Assembly (NCBI GenBank): GCA_034008185.1
Contig: CM067081.1
Span: 85,642,765-85,706,764, forward strand
Source: Gorsachius magnificus
Lineage: Eukaryota > Chordata > Aves > Pelecaniformes > Ardeidae
DNA length: 64,000 nucleotides
Direction of reading: 5' to 3'
The position numbers and the translations under genes were made by a program. Below are positions 32,991 to 45,042 of this stretch, one piece after another (within the stretch, counting starts at the first letter, position 1; every line of letters starts with the position of its first letter). The notes beneath the pieces are model-generated. The model saw only the letters and a list, made by a program, of their open reading frames with translations. It ran no database searches and had not been told where the DNA came from.

Positions 32991-34627
32991 TCACCTAGTT
33001 ATCCCTATACAGCACTCCGGACGTCCTGGTTGGGAAATACCACAAGGCATCCCATCTTGGAAGATGCCTGTAACTCTCAGTCCATCATTGGACTGCACAG
33101 CTGCGTCCCAAGGTTTAGAAATTCTCCATGGTTTAGAAGGAGGAAAAGGTCTACCAAATTTTTGTCAGCTCCACTGTGACCTCCAGTGCTTTTCCAAGGT
33201 CGCCGCATTTCCTGCCGTGTTCCCTCGTCCCCAGGTATGGCCCGCAGGGCCATGCTCTTCCTTCCCATTTGCCCACAGTAAAACACATTTTTCTGGTCTG
33301 GGTGCAGCTGGCCGTGTGATTCACTTAGCCTTCCAGCTTTATTTGCCCTCCCACCTTTCTTCAGGCATTTTATCAGCAGCGATTTCATATTCATTTCCAC
33401 ATCACTAACGAAGATGCTGGGGTGTGGCTTGCACGTGGATCTCTAAGAAGCTCCAGCAGCAACTTCTGCACCGGAGGGAGGACACCTCTGCTTTCTCTCC
33501 CCACGTTGCCACTCTATGCTGGCATTTTCCCAGCATGGCAAAGCGTATCAAATGTGAAGTGAGGCACAGGCACCTCAAGCCAGCTCTTTTAGCATTGCTG
33601 AGTTTAAGCTATTTTAAAACGTGAATCTGTAGTGGAGTTACTGGCCCTGACTGCCGGTGGGTGGACAACACTTACTCCATCATTCCCAGCTTGGACTTGG
33701 ACTTACCATACGTGTGCAGCAAATCAGGCCTGATGTCTTGTTTGATTTCTAGAGAAAAACAAGGAGAAACGGTGAAGGTCAGCTAGACTGCTCAGCTGCC
33801 CGAGGGCCAGGCACATACCTCCCTCCTCTGGGGCCAGGGCAGGCCGTGTGGCGAGGGAAGCAAACCAGCACTTGGCCTTCAATGAAGGGATACGGCATAT
33901 CCTCCCCAGGCCTTCCAAAAACCCCATGAGCCTGCGTTCTGAAAAGTGATAAACCAGTCCCGTTTCGAGGGAAGGACAGACCCCAATTCCCCTTGCAGGC
34001 TGAAGGAGGAGGGGGGCTTTTGGCAGCACGTCTGGGGCTCCAGGGCGGCTGCAGGCTGAGATTAGCCTCCAGCGGCAGGAAGGTGAACATCTCTGTAGGA
34101 GCAATCAGCATCACACATATTCTCCCCTAGCTGGGGTTAGAAGTCATAAAACGCTAATTCCCTTCAAGCTTTGTTTTGCACTTAGGAATTGCCAGTGTTT
34201 TCTTCTGAACTCTGTAGGCTTCCCAACCACAGGACCTTCCTGTTGGCATCGTTTCTTGCTCTGACTCTCCACGTTGCACTGTCAGAAGAGGTAACAGCGA
34301 GGGCATGGCGCTAGCACAGGGTGCCCTTGGGGCTGCAGCCTGCAGATGGGCATGTGCCTCCCTGTAATAGACTTCCTCCCCCCCCCGCAATTCCCTGCCT
34401 CTGCACACATAAAGCGGGGGAATGACTTTTTGGCAGAGGGTCAGGATCTAGAGTATCCTACCCGTACTACCTACCAGCGGTACCCAGCTGATCATGAAAG
34501 AGCGTTTCTCATTCCTGAGCCATTCGTCTGATGCAAATTGAACAACATGGCAATTACCCTCAAGGTGTCCAGGGACAATCCGCCATCTCTCGTGTGCACA
34601 TGATATGATGAAACTCTTTTGGAAAGC

Positions 34628-34648
34628 AAAAAAAAAAAAAAAAAAAAA
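34628..34648. repeat. A21 homopolymer
   Basis: Twenty-one adenines followed by GAGAGAG. It is not preceded by any recognisable retroposed body. Confidence 0.9.
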
Positions 34649-35947
34649 GAGAGAGTATTTATGCCCCTTACTATCTCCACACCTCCTCGCTATCTCCAGG
34701 CAGCATGGCTATGGAGATCTTTGATGTTTGCCACACATGCAACAGCAGTTTGTTTTTATAGCAGTAGTTTAACATAGCCTGTAAAGAAATCTTGCGCAAC
34801 TGCTTAAGTCTAGAGATACCGTTACCGTTGCCGTCTGACACTTCATCCTAATGGGATCAAGGCCATGGTCCGCAGTCCTCCCTGTCTCTTCCTAAAATGT
34901 AGCTGGCAGTTTTTAAGCAGTGTTTTGTTCCTCAAAGACCCATAAAATCACCTTTTTAGAAGGAGAAGACACAAATCATCATGAAGTTCTGGTTTCCAGT
35001 AGTTTCTGCATTTTGTAAAGCCTTCCAAAATTCCTGTGAGTCAAAGGAAAAGTAGGGTTTCAGCAGAAGCGGCCCCTGCTTTTTCAAGAATGTAGAAACC
35101 AGACAACACTGAAAAATAAAAACCGTCACTCTAAACCATTACTTATATCACTGCACAAATGCCAAATATATCAACTATGTTTTGTCTTCTCTGTCATTTC
35201 TGGATAAATGCCAGGATCATGAATATCGGAGCTATTAACACTGCTACAGCTTTGTTAGACGCAGGCCTACCTGCATCTGAAAATGAGCATCACCTTTAGG
35301 GGGAAAGAAAAAAAAAAAATCTCCGAAAATCTGCCGGTGAGATTTTTCCCTACCTCGGTTGCAGCTGCACCCTAATACAGGAGAATTAGCGGAGAAGTTG
35401 ATTTCTGTGGACGCTTTGCTGAGAGCACCAGCAGGGAGCAGAGCTTTGCAGCCCTCCTGGCTGCCTCTGGGACAGGTGCATGGGCGGGGTGGGACAGGAG
35501 AAGGTGGCGGGAATGGCCACACCAGGGAACATTTCCACCGCTCCCATTGCAGCTGGTCACCCACCCCTGGCACCAAATCACCTACCCCTGGGAAAGTCTT
35601 CTTGGGCTGCTGCATCAGGAGGATCCAGCCCTTGCTGCCCGCAAACCACCCGGCCGGGAGCCAGCTTCCTTTTCTTCAGGCTGTGCTTGTTCTTCACATC
35701 CAGGAAGGAGTAAGTCATGTTTATTATTTATTTCAGTTATTCCTCCCTTACAAATCAAACAAAAAAAAAGGTCAATGATGTTATTTCACCCAGTTTGCTT
35801 CCTCGAAGTTGAAGTCGTCCTGGCCGCAGCTTCCCTGGCCCGCAATGACTGGCAGCATGCAGAACAGCTACCTGACAGGTAGCCAAGATCTTTCTCCCGG
35901 AGGTTAGAGGTGGTGTTGTCTGCTTCCCTCTGCTTTTTGTTTGTGGA

Positions 35948-35980
35948 TTTTTTTTTTTCTTCTTCTTTTTTTTTCTTTTC
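35948..35980. repeat. T/C pyrimidine tract
   Basis: Thirty-three pyrimidines in a row, mostly thymine with CTTCTTC interruptions. It is a low-complexity tract. Confidence 0.85.
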
Positions 35981-36239
35981 ACAAGGGTGGGGTACTGTTT
36001 TGTTCCTTTCTCCTCTTCTACTCCTCCTCCAAAGATGGGCTGAAACTTGACCTCCTGAATTGTTCATCTCAGACGCTCTCAGGAAAGCTGAGTGGTAAAT
36101 GAGGTTCCAAATGCAGGAAGAGATTACTGTATTTTTCTTTTCCTTTTTAAAACCTTGAATAGATGAAAATGGATGGTAATCAACAAACCTGTGGCTAGAG
36201 GAAAAATCCCTTTAACTCACATTTTACTTCAATTACATT

Positions 36240-36600
36240 CAGGACAAAGAAACACATTGCACCATGTGCATGAATAGATGCTTTATTATTCAAAACAAGC
36301 TTCAAAGAGCATTACGTCCCCTATAGAAAATATGCAATCAGTGTTTAATTCAATGGTAGGATGCAAATTTAAATTCCCATAAGGGGAAGACTGTTAATGC
36401 CATTTAAATTGGTTGTAAATTACAGATAATACGCTTGAGACCCGAATACAGATTAGCAGAGTGTTGCTTTATGAATCCAGTCCTACTTTGAACTTATTGT
36501 GTATTTATTTATGGACAGTAAGACAATGCAGGCTTATTTACACCTATATTTTATTATCATTTGACACAATACACACGCAGGAAAAAACCCGCTTTGTTTT
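36240..36600. promoter_or_regulatory. Candidate conserved non-coding block with a POU octamer
   Basis: This is one of the most enhancer-like stretches in the window. It is AT-rich, unique and without a reading frame. It contains a perfect octamer ATGCAAAT (36361-36368), TATGCAATCAG, two ATTTAAAT-type words (near 36369 and 36402), GGTTGTAAATTACAG, and TTATTTATGGACAG. POU-family factors bind the octamer. Conserved elements of this composition are common around developmental transcription-factor genes in birds and mammals. No alignment was available, so the call is inference. Confidence 0.35.
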
Positions 36601-37879
36601 TAAAACAGAGAAGCTCTTAGCTCCGGTTTGATGGAGACTGGTTGTGTGGAGATGCTCTTTGGTTGCAACCGTATCTGTTCTCCTCCCTGCCCGCTCCAGT
36701 GTTACATCTCTCTACAGCTTTCGAATCACACAGAAATTAGCCCGGAGGAATCACCATTTCTCTATTTTATTAGCAGAGGAGGGAAAATTCTGGCTTGTCA
36801 GCACAACCCATCAGGTCGCATGTGCTTGGGACACCAGCCCCTTGCAGGGTGCGGGGGCTGCCGCTCTCTCTGCTGGGGTTGGTACCTTGGTTGTTTCCCT
36901 ATAGCAAGACCAGTGTGCCCCTCCCCATGGCCACGGCTGCCGAGCAAGGAGCCCGGGCTCTCAGCAAGAGTTTTTAGGGGATTTTTTTTGTTCCCAGAGG
37001 AAACAAAGTTCTGTGGCTTCATCCTTTGTGCACCAAAATTGTCATTAAAAATAACCAATGCGCTTTGAGACTCGGGTGTTTAAAATGAGCTGTGTGTCTC
37101 ACGTGGCACCATGTCTGTTTGCTGTTACTCTTGGCAGCGTATTTCTTGCCCATTCTTCTCTTGCATTTGTATAAGACAATAACTTGTAGAACCAAGAATT
37201 CTTATTTTGTAAAAAGCAACTAACTAGTCATTCCAGAAGCAGCTCTGCAAACCACGGACGGTATGAATGAGCCCTGCTGGTATGGATCCCATTAAGGCCG
37301 TGCTAGCAATGTTTTGATGGGCTGTGCCATGAGAAATTTTGCAGCACATTTCTTCAGATCCGGAGGACGTTTCGTACATCCCCGTGTGTATTGGTATTAC
37401 ATCAGCATATTACAAACTGAGTAAAAATACTTCGCATAGCACAAGTACCACACTTTGTGGTGAATTTCTTTCAAGGCAGCATGGCTTATCTACCGGGAGT
37501 CATGGAAATGTGGCCATCGATCTCAAACGCTATTGTACAGAGTGACTTTTACTTTGAATGTGTATGTGTAGGTGGGTGGGAGGGTGGAGGGGCAGAACTC
37601 ACCTCTTTTTTATTGTTTCCGAGCCTTTCAGCTCCATCATGGGAAATGCCCATTTCAGTGTTACCTGGAGTTTACACAACTGCTTGCATATGCATCCTAA
37701 GCTGCCTGCGGAGCAAAAAAACATTTATCCACCTTACTTTCCTCCCACTGTTCTCAGGCCTATCCAATCCTCTAATACAGATGAAGCACCAGAGCTGCTT
37801 GTGCTTTTCTGTCATCTTAAGGAGCTCACTGCTATCAGAAAGCTCGTCTTAAACAGGACATAAAGGCTCTTACCCAGCC
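36601..37879. other. Unique sequence, no gene seen
   Basis: Mixed-composition sequence between the octamer-containing block and the LINE fossil. A 146-codon plus-strand frame (36628-37068) has no recognised domain. No repeat family is visible. Confidence 0.5.
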
Positions 37880-38980
37880 TTATCTTAAACTTCTCGTGTG
37901 TACGCCAACCAGCTCCTGCTGCCACAGCCCGCACTGGGAAAGCACTGGGACTTTTCCAACTCCTCCTGACCCCTGCTGAGGCCTGGGCACCAGAAGTGGA
38001 TGCAGCATTACAGCAACACTCTCACAGAAAGATGATTTCATTGTATGCAGGGATGATACCATTTCACTATTTCTACTTGCTCAGATGCTCTTGAAACCTG
38101 CTTCTTCCTCTGGCTGGATTGTTATACTGGAAGCAACATATTGGGTAATTTATCTGAAATGACATCCAGATCTGTTAATTTAGGCTTACCAATTTCCAGA
38201 ATACAACCCCTTATCTTACGCTTCTGATCTGCTCAATTTATTTCTAAATTCATAGCTGCACCTACCCCTACAGGAAAATGCATGTGGTTTACATCAGCTG
38301 TCGTCACCAGAGATGCAGGTCGTTCTGTCCAGGTTATAAAACCTATATTAAATAGCATTAGATCAAGAATAGACTCCCATCGGACTCCACTACAACCACT
38401 CTGCATGGAATTACCCTTCCCTACTTCCAATTTTTTTCTGTCTCACAGTTCACTAGTTTATCTTTCTTTGAATGGGAGCTGCATTGGTTTTGTTTAGTGT
38501 TCTTTTTTTCCCCAATCACAAAAATGTAAGTACTTTATGGCGATACTTTTTTTTGTATCCTACGTAGTTGAGATTTCATGAAAAACATGCTGTCGAGTAT
38601 ATTTGACAAAGCCTGTTTTCCATAAAGTGATGTTGACTGGCATTACTAACACTCTCTTCTTTCTGCTTCTTATGGACTGCGTCCCCTATCAGCCTTTCCC
38701 CTGGCTACACCTGGGATCAATGCCAAGATAACTGCTTTAGTGTCTCCTACATCATTCCCTTGGCTTTCTGAAACATTGGCCCAGCAATTGCTTTTAGGGC
38801 CCTCCTGGTCTTCTTCTCATTTGCTTTTTATCCCCCTCTCCCACTCCCATCTTTGGGGGATTTTCCCAGGGCTTAAAGATTTAGCTCAGGGGACTTCTCT
38901 ACTGCTTCTTATGTTACGCTTAGGTACAAGCTACTCAGGCCTATAGGTTTTAAATAGTTACAGATTACAAATAACCACAG
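37880..38980 (-). mobile_element. Ancient CR1-clade (CR1/L3-like) LINE fossil, reverse-transcriptase part
   Basis: Collinear, weak similarity to the young CR1 at 29.5-30.6 kb runs for about 1.1 kb in minus orientation. Matching points on the plus strand are ACCAGAAGTGGATGCAGCA near 37990 (young copy CCAGAGCTGGACGCAGTAC), ATTAAATAGCATTAGATC and CGGACTCCACT near 38350-38392, AAAGTGATGTTGACTGGC near 38625 (young copy GTGAAGCCATGCTGGC), and TCAGGCCTATAGGTTTTAA near 38937. The minus translation near 38350-38400 keeps SGVRWESILDLMLFNI, recognisable against [16 protein letters not shown]. All frames are broken. Such divergence suggests an insertion much older than the other CR1 copies, possibly L3-like. 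The edges are approximate. Confidence 0.75.
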
Positions 38981-40744
38981 GCTAAGATTTCAGACCTGTA
39001 TATGCTACATAGAAGGAAAGCATGATCTCCTTGCCAAAGTTCAGACATGGATCTAGGTTTCATTCTGGGCTCTTCCAACACTTTTTCAGTGTGAAAGAGC
39101 ACAAAACATTTACACCCAGTGGGCCAGCTCAGCCTTTGCTTCGTACTTCTCCTGGGGATTTGCATCAGTTCAATGCGGGCATAAACACATTACCCAGTCA
39201 GCCTGACGTTTATCACGGCACTTTCAGTGCTGCTGCCTCCAACCGGGCTGTGCTCTGACTGCAGTCATTTGGTTTTGAAATGAGCATCGTTGGCATCACA
39301 AGCGGGCTCTGGATGTCAGGATGCAAGTTCTGAAGTTTCCTGCTGTCGCTAAGTGCCGAATTTCCTAGGCTCCTCCGTAATATGAATAAGTTAAACTGTT
39401 TCATTAATGAGGAATGGCTTATGTGTATTTTCATTTCCATCTCCACGCCATGGTCAAAGGTGAATGTCACCGCAAGGAGGAGACAGCAGCGTCACGTCCA
39501 ACCTACATTCGACCTTTGCACACAACAGGCTTAGGTCTCATTGATTTTCATTGCAGGAGATACCCAGCACTTTTATAGCCTCCAGGTCCCAGAATCACCT
39601 TCTCCCAAATTTGAAAACTCAAATACTCTAATTACCTAACCTAATTAAAGCCCCATAGAAGCAAGGCTGATAGGCAGGCGTGCCACTACTGTGCCACGGT
39701 AGGACTGCTCGCAGGTGTGGGAGAAATGCGTCTCCCCCTGTCCCTCACCCTGCACCACTACCCCTCTCACCTCCTTTAATCATGCTCTTCGTGGTCTAAT
39801 TAAAGGAATTTCCTCCTTGGCCTTGTTAGTTGCAGGTACCTATTCGCAACCTCTGTTTGCCCGATGATTAACACGTCTTCAGAGCGAAACCAGGGCCATG
39901 CCTCCAGCCTCCTGTGAATGCTGTCACCTCCATCCTTCTCACATAAGGCAGAAGGCTCTGCCCAGCCCATCCCCGTCTCCTTGCCCACATCCATCGCTGC
40001 AGAGCGGAGCAGAGCATCCCTTGGTAAGGGCAGGCACCAAAGCATGTCCCACAGATGCCACAGACCGGAGCAGTGTGGGTCAGAGAGGTGTTAAAAAAGG
40101 GCTTTACACCCTGCCTGGATGCACCACCGGGTAGCCTGTTTCACTGTATGCAGGGCTGCCTAGTGTTTATGACTTTGGACAGAAAGCCAAGTTTGCTCTT
40201 CGAGTTTCTGTATGAAATAGTGTGATAACATATCAAGCGGCTAATGTCAAGAGACTGTGGGCTATATTCATAAATGCTTCAGTGAATCGGTAAAGACACA
40301 ATAAATTATTGCTTCAGAAGTTTCTTCATTCACCTGCTCCAGGCAAATGGGAAAGGGACAATCAATATTTCTTTCTGAAATGCCAGAAATCCTAAACATA
40401 TGAAATTTCCTGACAGTCCCTACATTTGCACTGGGATTTTATGAGGTTGCATCAGTTGACCTTCCCCCTTTCAGAGTTCAAGCAAGCTGAAAAAAAAGAA
40501 TTGTAATAAATACAGCCACAGATGGATGTAAGCACAATACCACACAAACCAAAGGACATTCAGCAATCCAGAAAATGGGCCATATTCTAAAGGCAGTTCA
40601 TTCTGAATTTTCAGTGAAGGAAATTCGGTTTCCCATTGAAATGGAAATGAAATGGAGCTCAGTGGGACAAAGTTTTGCTCCGTAAAAGCCCCCGGTTCTG
40701 GGCCAGCATCTTAACAAAGCTCTACAGTTGAGAGAACTGGAAGC

Positions 40745-40770
40745 TTTTGTTTGTTTGTTTGCTTGTTTTC
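40745..40770. repeat. TTTG microsatellite
   Basis: A short run of TTTG units with one TTGC interruption, about 26 bp. Confidence 0.8.
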
Positions 40771-42872
40771 TATTAAGAGCAGGGATTTAAGGAAGAAGGA
40801 GGGGAGAAGGTGGTGGTATTGCCCCAATGACCACCTGCGAGTCGGCCACTACTCCTCCTCGGTGCTGCAGCCAGGTGCGGTTCGTAGTAGACTTCATGGC
40901 CATTCCTCACGTGAAAGCATGGACTTTTGTCTTCAGTGCCTCTTAGTTTTTGAAGCTTCTTTCTGTCTTTGGCCTGCCTTTTTCTCCTGGCATGCCTGTT
41001 CCCCCCTCAGCCACTTCCACACATCCCCTTGTGCGTGGGAAAATCCTTCAGATTTCACAAAGCACCCATCTTTCCCTTTTCTTTAAATTTCTCCTGAAAA
41101 CTTCCCTCAGCCATGATACCTACACATCTCTCCCATCCTGGGCTGCTTAGGCAAATACGAGCTGTCACTTCTGGTGTTCTGCAAACCCTCTTCCTTTTAG
41201 TGCTCCCCCACTTTCCCAGCCCAGCTCTAAGCCGATTTTGCCCACCCCTTGCACCCTGCTAATGTGCAGGTCTCGTGGTGAGGGGACTCTCCTTTTCGCC
41301 ACCCACCTGCAAGATGCCCAGCACAGAGCCTTAGCTGTCAGGTCCTCTGGCTGGAGAATTTGCACAGCATATACCTCCGTTACTCCAGGTATGGAAGCAG
41401 AGCGAGTGACCTCGCTGTCCACAGGCCGCCAGCGCCAGCCTGTTGAGCAGTAACACCCTTGCCCTTCTGCAGGCAAGCTCACAGCAATCAAATGGTTAAA
41501 TATCCAGCTTTTTGCAAAGTTCAGTCCCTCTTAGGCTGCTCACAAACATGGCTTTGTGCTTTGATCATTATTTGCACAACGCTAGGTGCTTCATGGAAAA
41601 GCCAAATTTTGAGCACTAAAGCAGGGCTGCCCCTTTCAGATGTCGTCCTGAGGTAGGTGCAGCTCCTGCTACCTACCCCTATTTCAGTGAGAATCTACGG
41701 GTTGAAATGCTTTTAGGTGTCTCTGACAGAAATACTGTGTGGCAGTAAATAAATTCTGGTTTATAAAACTGGCTCATCGGTACAAGGAATGGGGAAGCCA
41801 TTTTCGCACCGGGTCTCATCCCCGTCCCTAAATACTCAGCACACACCACATATGTGGAGGTGAGACCTACGTGATAAATTGCAGAGCAATGTGCTAAATG
41901 AATTTGTATTGCACTCCCACCAGCTTCCCCTGCCCTCTGACTTTTATCCCATCTCTCAGGATTTACTCCAACATTCCTCTGAACAAGCCACTGCTTAAAA
42001 ACAGACAACTAACCCAGAAAGCCCACCGTCACCAAAAAAACCCCAACCAACCCAGACACCTGCTAAAGGGTTTTTTTCCTTCTTCCACACAAGAATTTCC
42101 ACACAGTGCAGCCTGGCCAGGGGACGAGATGAGCAAGATGCAGTCCTGGACTGGTTAGCAGTTTCTTTATGCATAACATCGCTGTGACCCTAAGGCTTTT
42201 ATCCTGCAGCCTTACAGAGAAATGTGAACGGGGAGCGAAGCCCTGCTGTTTGGACGTGGCAGCCTTTCACCACAAGCGTGGCGCAAGATGGGAAAGTGGA
42301 GAACCAGCCCGTGCAATGTTCAAATCTAATCTTTCAGGGAGAGAAATGAGAGGGCCGTGGCACTGGGAAAGAGAGCTTTCCTGTTTCCTAGTGACACTCC
42401 ATTTAGATCTGGAAGAGCTCCCAGAAAGGACTTTAAACATGAGAGACCTTTGGTTTTGAAAACACAATTTTGGCTCGTGTCAGAGGGGTTTTATGGTTTT
42501 CTGTGGGCATGGATAACTGGATTCGTGACAAGTCCTCTTGTATCCTTTACCAGTGAAGGGATACAGAAGCTGCCACAGTATTTTTAAGTTTCAAAACCCA
42601 CATTGCTCGTTTTTCCCTAATAAGTTTGATCTATGCAGCATCACCATCATCTGGTGTATACACATTTTATTTACAGTACTGTAGCGCAAGCCATGTAATT
42701 TACTTGGATGAAGTCGAATTGATTCAATTTTGTACTTTTGATTCTCTTGCTAAGAGCTAATTCTTTTTTACCTCCCACATTAGAGCCCACTGCTCTCAGG
42801 ATCAGAAAGTCTCAGGGCCATGACGTACCATTTAGCAATGGCCATGAAGAATTAGGTAGCGGTGAATTTGTA

Positions 42873-42876
<4 letters not shown>

Positions 42877-42918
<42 letters not shown>
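42877..42918. repeat. TA dinucleotide microsatellite (about 19 units)
   Basis: An uninterrupted alternating A/T tract of about 40 bp, flanked by A runs. Long TA tracts can extrude cruciforms and are highly length-variable. Confidence 0.92.
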
Positions 42919-42922
<4 letters not shown>

Positions 42923-44990
42923 GCATTTAAGTATGCACCACTTAATTTAACAACCCAAGAACCAGCAGTAAGCTGTAATGCAAATCGTGTGTTGCATGAA
43001 CCTGCTGCAGCTTACATCATCCCTTAGCAGTGACCGTGCACATAAGCTGATGCCAATTATTTCCATCCAGATTGCCCATAAACATAGCCCAAAAAGGTGT
43101 TTGACCACCACAGCCAAGGCATGGAGAGTAGTTCAACAGAGAGGTTGATAAGCTGCTCAGAGGCTGCCGAGCAAGAGCCTGCAGCCCTGGACGACCTGTG
43201 GCAGCGTGATGATGGCCATGCCCTGAAGTCACGGAGGTTGGGCTGGCACCGGCTGGGTATTTGGAGTTCTCCTCACTGGTACAGACCAAAGAGGACTGGA
43301 GCCGTATGATTTCCTTAGTGCTGGGGACTTCTGTGTCCTGGAGAAGGGGTGAGATTTACTTCAAACATCTTTAATAAAAGAAAATTATGATAAGCCGTTC
43401 TCCAGGCAAGAGTTGTAAATACCACTGTGTATACTGGCTTTTAAAACAGAGACGTTAGCCAGAGTATCTCAGACTGTGTAATTTCGGGTCTTTTATCATT
43501 TCATCTTCCAGTTACGGTACCAAAAGAAGTGATGTCTGGAAGATAAATTTCACATGTGGAAGAAAATCCCTCACTTAAAATATATTTAATACTTGAATGC
43601 TGTAATAGAAAGAGCAGTTTTATTATTTTTCCAAAAATGGACTTAAAAATTCAGTATCTCCTGCAAAATGGCTGAGGTTTTGAAAACTACCCAAGCTTTT
43701 ATGAGATTCATATCTTTCCCTTCTTCAACGTCATAGGGACCAAAGTTATTGTAGTCTGAGAACCTCAGTATATTTTTCATGACACATTGGTGTGCAGCAA
43801 TGGGTTAAGCAGCAGGTTATTAAACATAAACCACAGCAATGCCTATTTCCCAGTAGAATGGAGGATACAGACTTTACAAGTTTCTGAGGTTAAATTATAA
43901 CACTGATTTTGACTGGTCTTCAAGCTCTTGTACCGAAGCAGATGTTCATACTTTACCACCATGTGTGATATAACTATTGAACAAAATTAAATGGCAGAGC
44001 AGATGCAGTCGATATGTGATGCATGCAATTTGGTGACCTTATGGAAGCAGGGAGGAAATCGGACTTCACAACTGCTCATGGTCTGTTCGTTGTTTGTGGA
44101 AGGTTAAGACCAACAGGTGAAAAAGATTGGGAGGTTATACTGAAAACAGGGTACTCTGAATGAAAGAAACATGTAGTCCCTGCCATGCAATCTCTAGGTA
44201 ATGTGTAATTACGAAACAGAAACCTGCTTTTCACATGGCGTGTAGGCAACAGACCATCACAGAAAACAAGGAGCATGGCAGCTCTGCATTTTTATTTCAC
44301 CTAAAGAAAACCCAGAATTAAGCCAGCCTTAGCAGAGAAGCGCATGACAAATTAGTCCTCCCTTAGAGACAACAGAAATTGTTCCAGGGACTGATGAGCT
44401 CAGACATGTCTGTGTGTCCTGGAGGATGACCAGACACGCAGAGGCACAGCAGGTGAAGATAAGGGCAACCAGGAGGACTCAGGAGGTACCCTGGGAATCC
44501 CGTGTTTGGGAAGACTCACAAGAGAGATTGCTGAGCCACCAAAAAAATCCTTTATTTTATGAAATACACTTCATAATGTTTGAGTGCATAAATCATCCTG
44601 GGAGAAATCTGTCCCTCCGATCTGCCATGGAAATCACGGTGAAGCGGCAGGAGTACAGTGTTTGCTTGGCTGCAGAGCATGAAGGGGACTCAGTCCTCCA
44701 CGCCTCCTTTGCTCGCCTTTGCTACCAGAAGCCAGCCTCCCTGCCTGCGGCAGGGCTATGTACGTCCTGACCGGTCCTGGGCTGGCTTCTGCCCTCACTC
44801 TTGACCGGTCCTGGCCAGCCCTGCCTGCCCCAGCAGACTGACCTGCTCATCAGCTTATTGGTGTCAGCAACCTGAACCACAGGGGAAAGTTTGAAAGTCT
44901 GCGTGAAGGTGCCCTTGTCCACACAGTGCAAGTGGCCTGGGGTGCTTCAGTCCCCAGTCCCCGCATACCGCCTAGAGATGCCTTGAAGCG

Positions 44991-45042
44991 AGTGTGTGTG
45001 TGTGGTGTGTGTGTGGCACACGTGCGTGCGCACGGTGTGTGA
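44991..45042. repeat. GT/CA compound microsatellite
   Basis: Two GT runs separated by GG are followed by the alternating purine-pyrimidine stretch GCACACGTGCGTGCGCAC and a final GGTGTGTGAG. The middle part could favour left-handed DNA. Confidence 0.85.

Larger units (their letters stand above)
32991..36239. other. Unique sequence, no gene seen
   Basis: Mixed composition. GC-richer parts near 33.2-33.5, 33.8-34.1 and 35.4-35.9 kb contain shadow frames up to 139 codons (35359-35778, plus) without recognisable products. No interspersed repeat was recognised. Confidence 0.5.
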
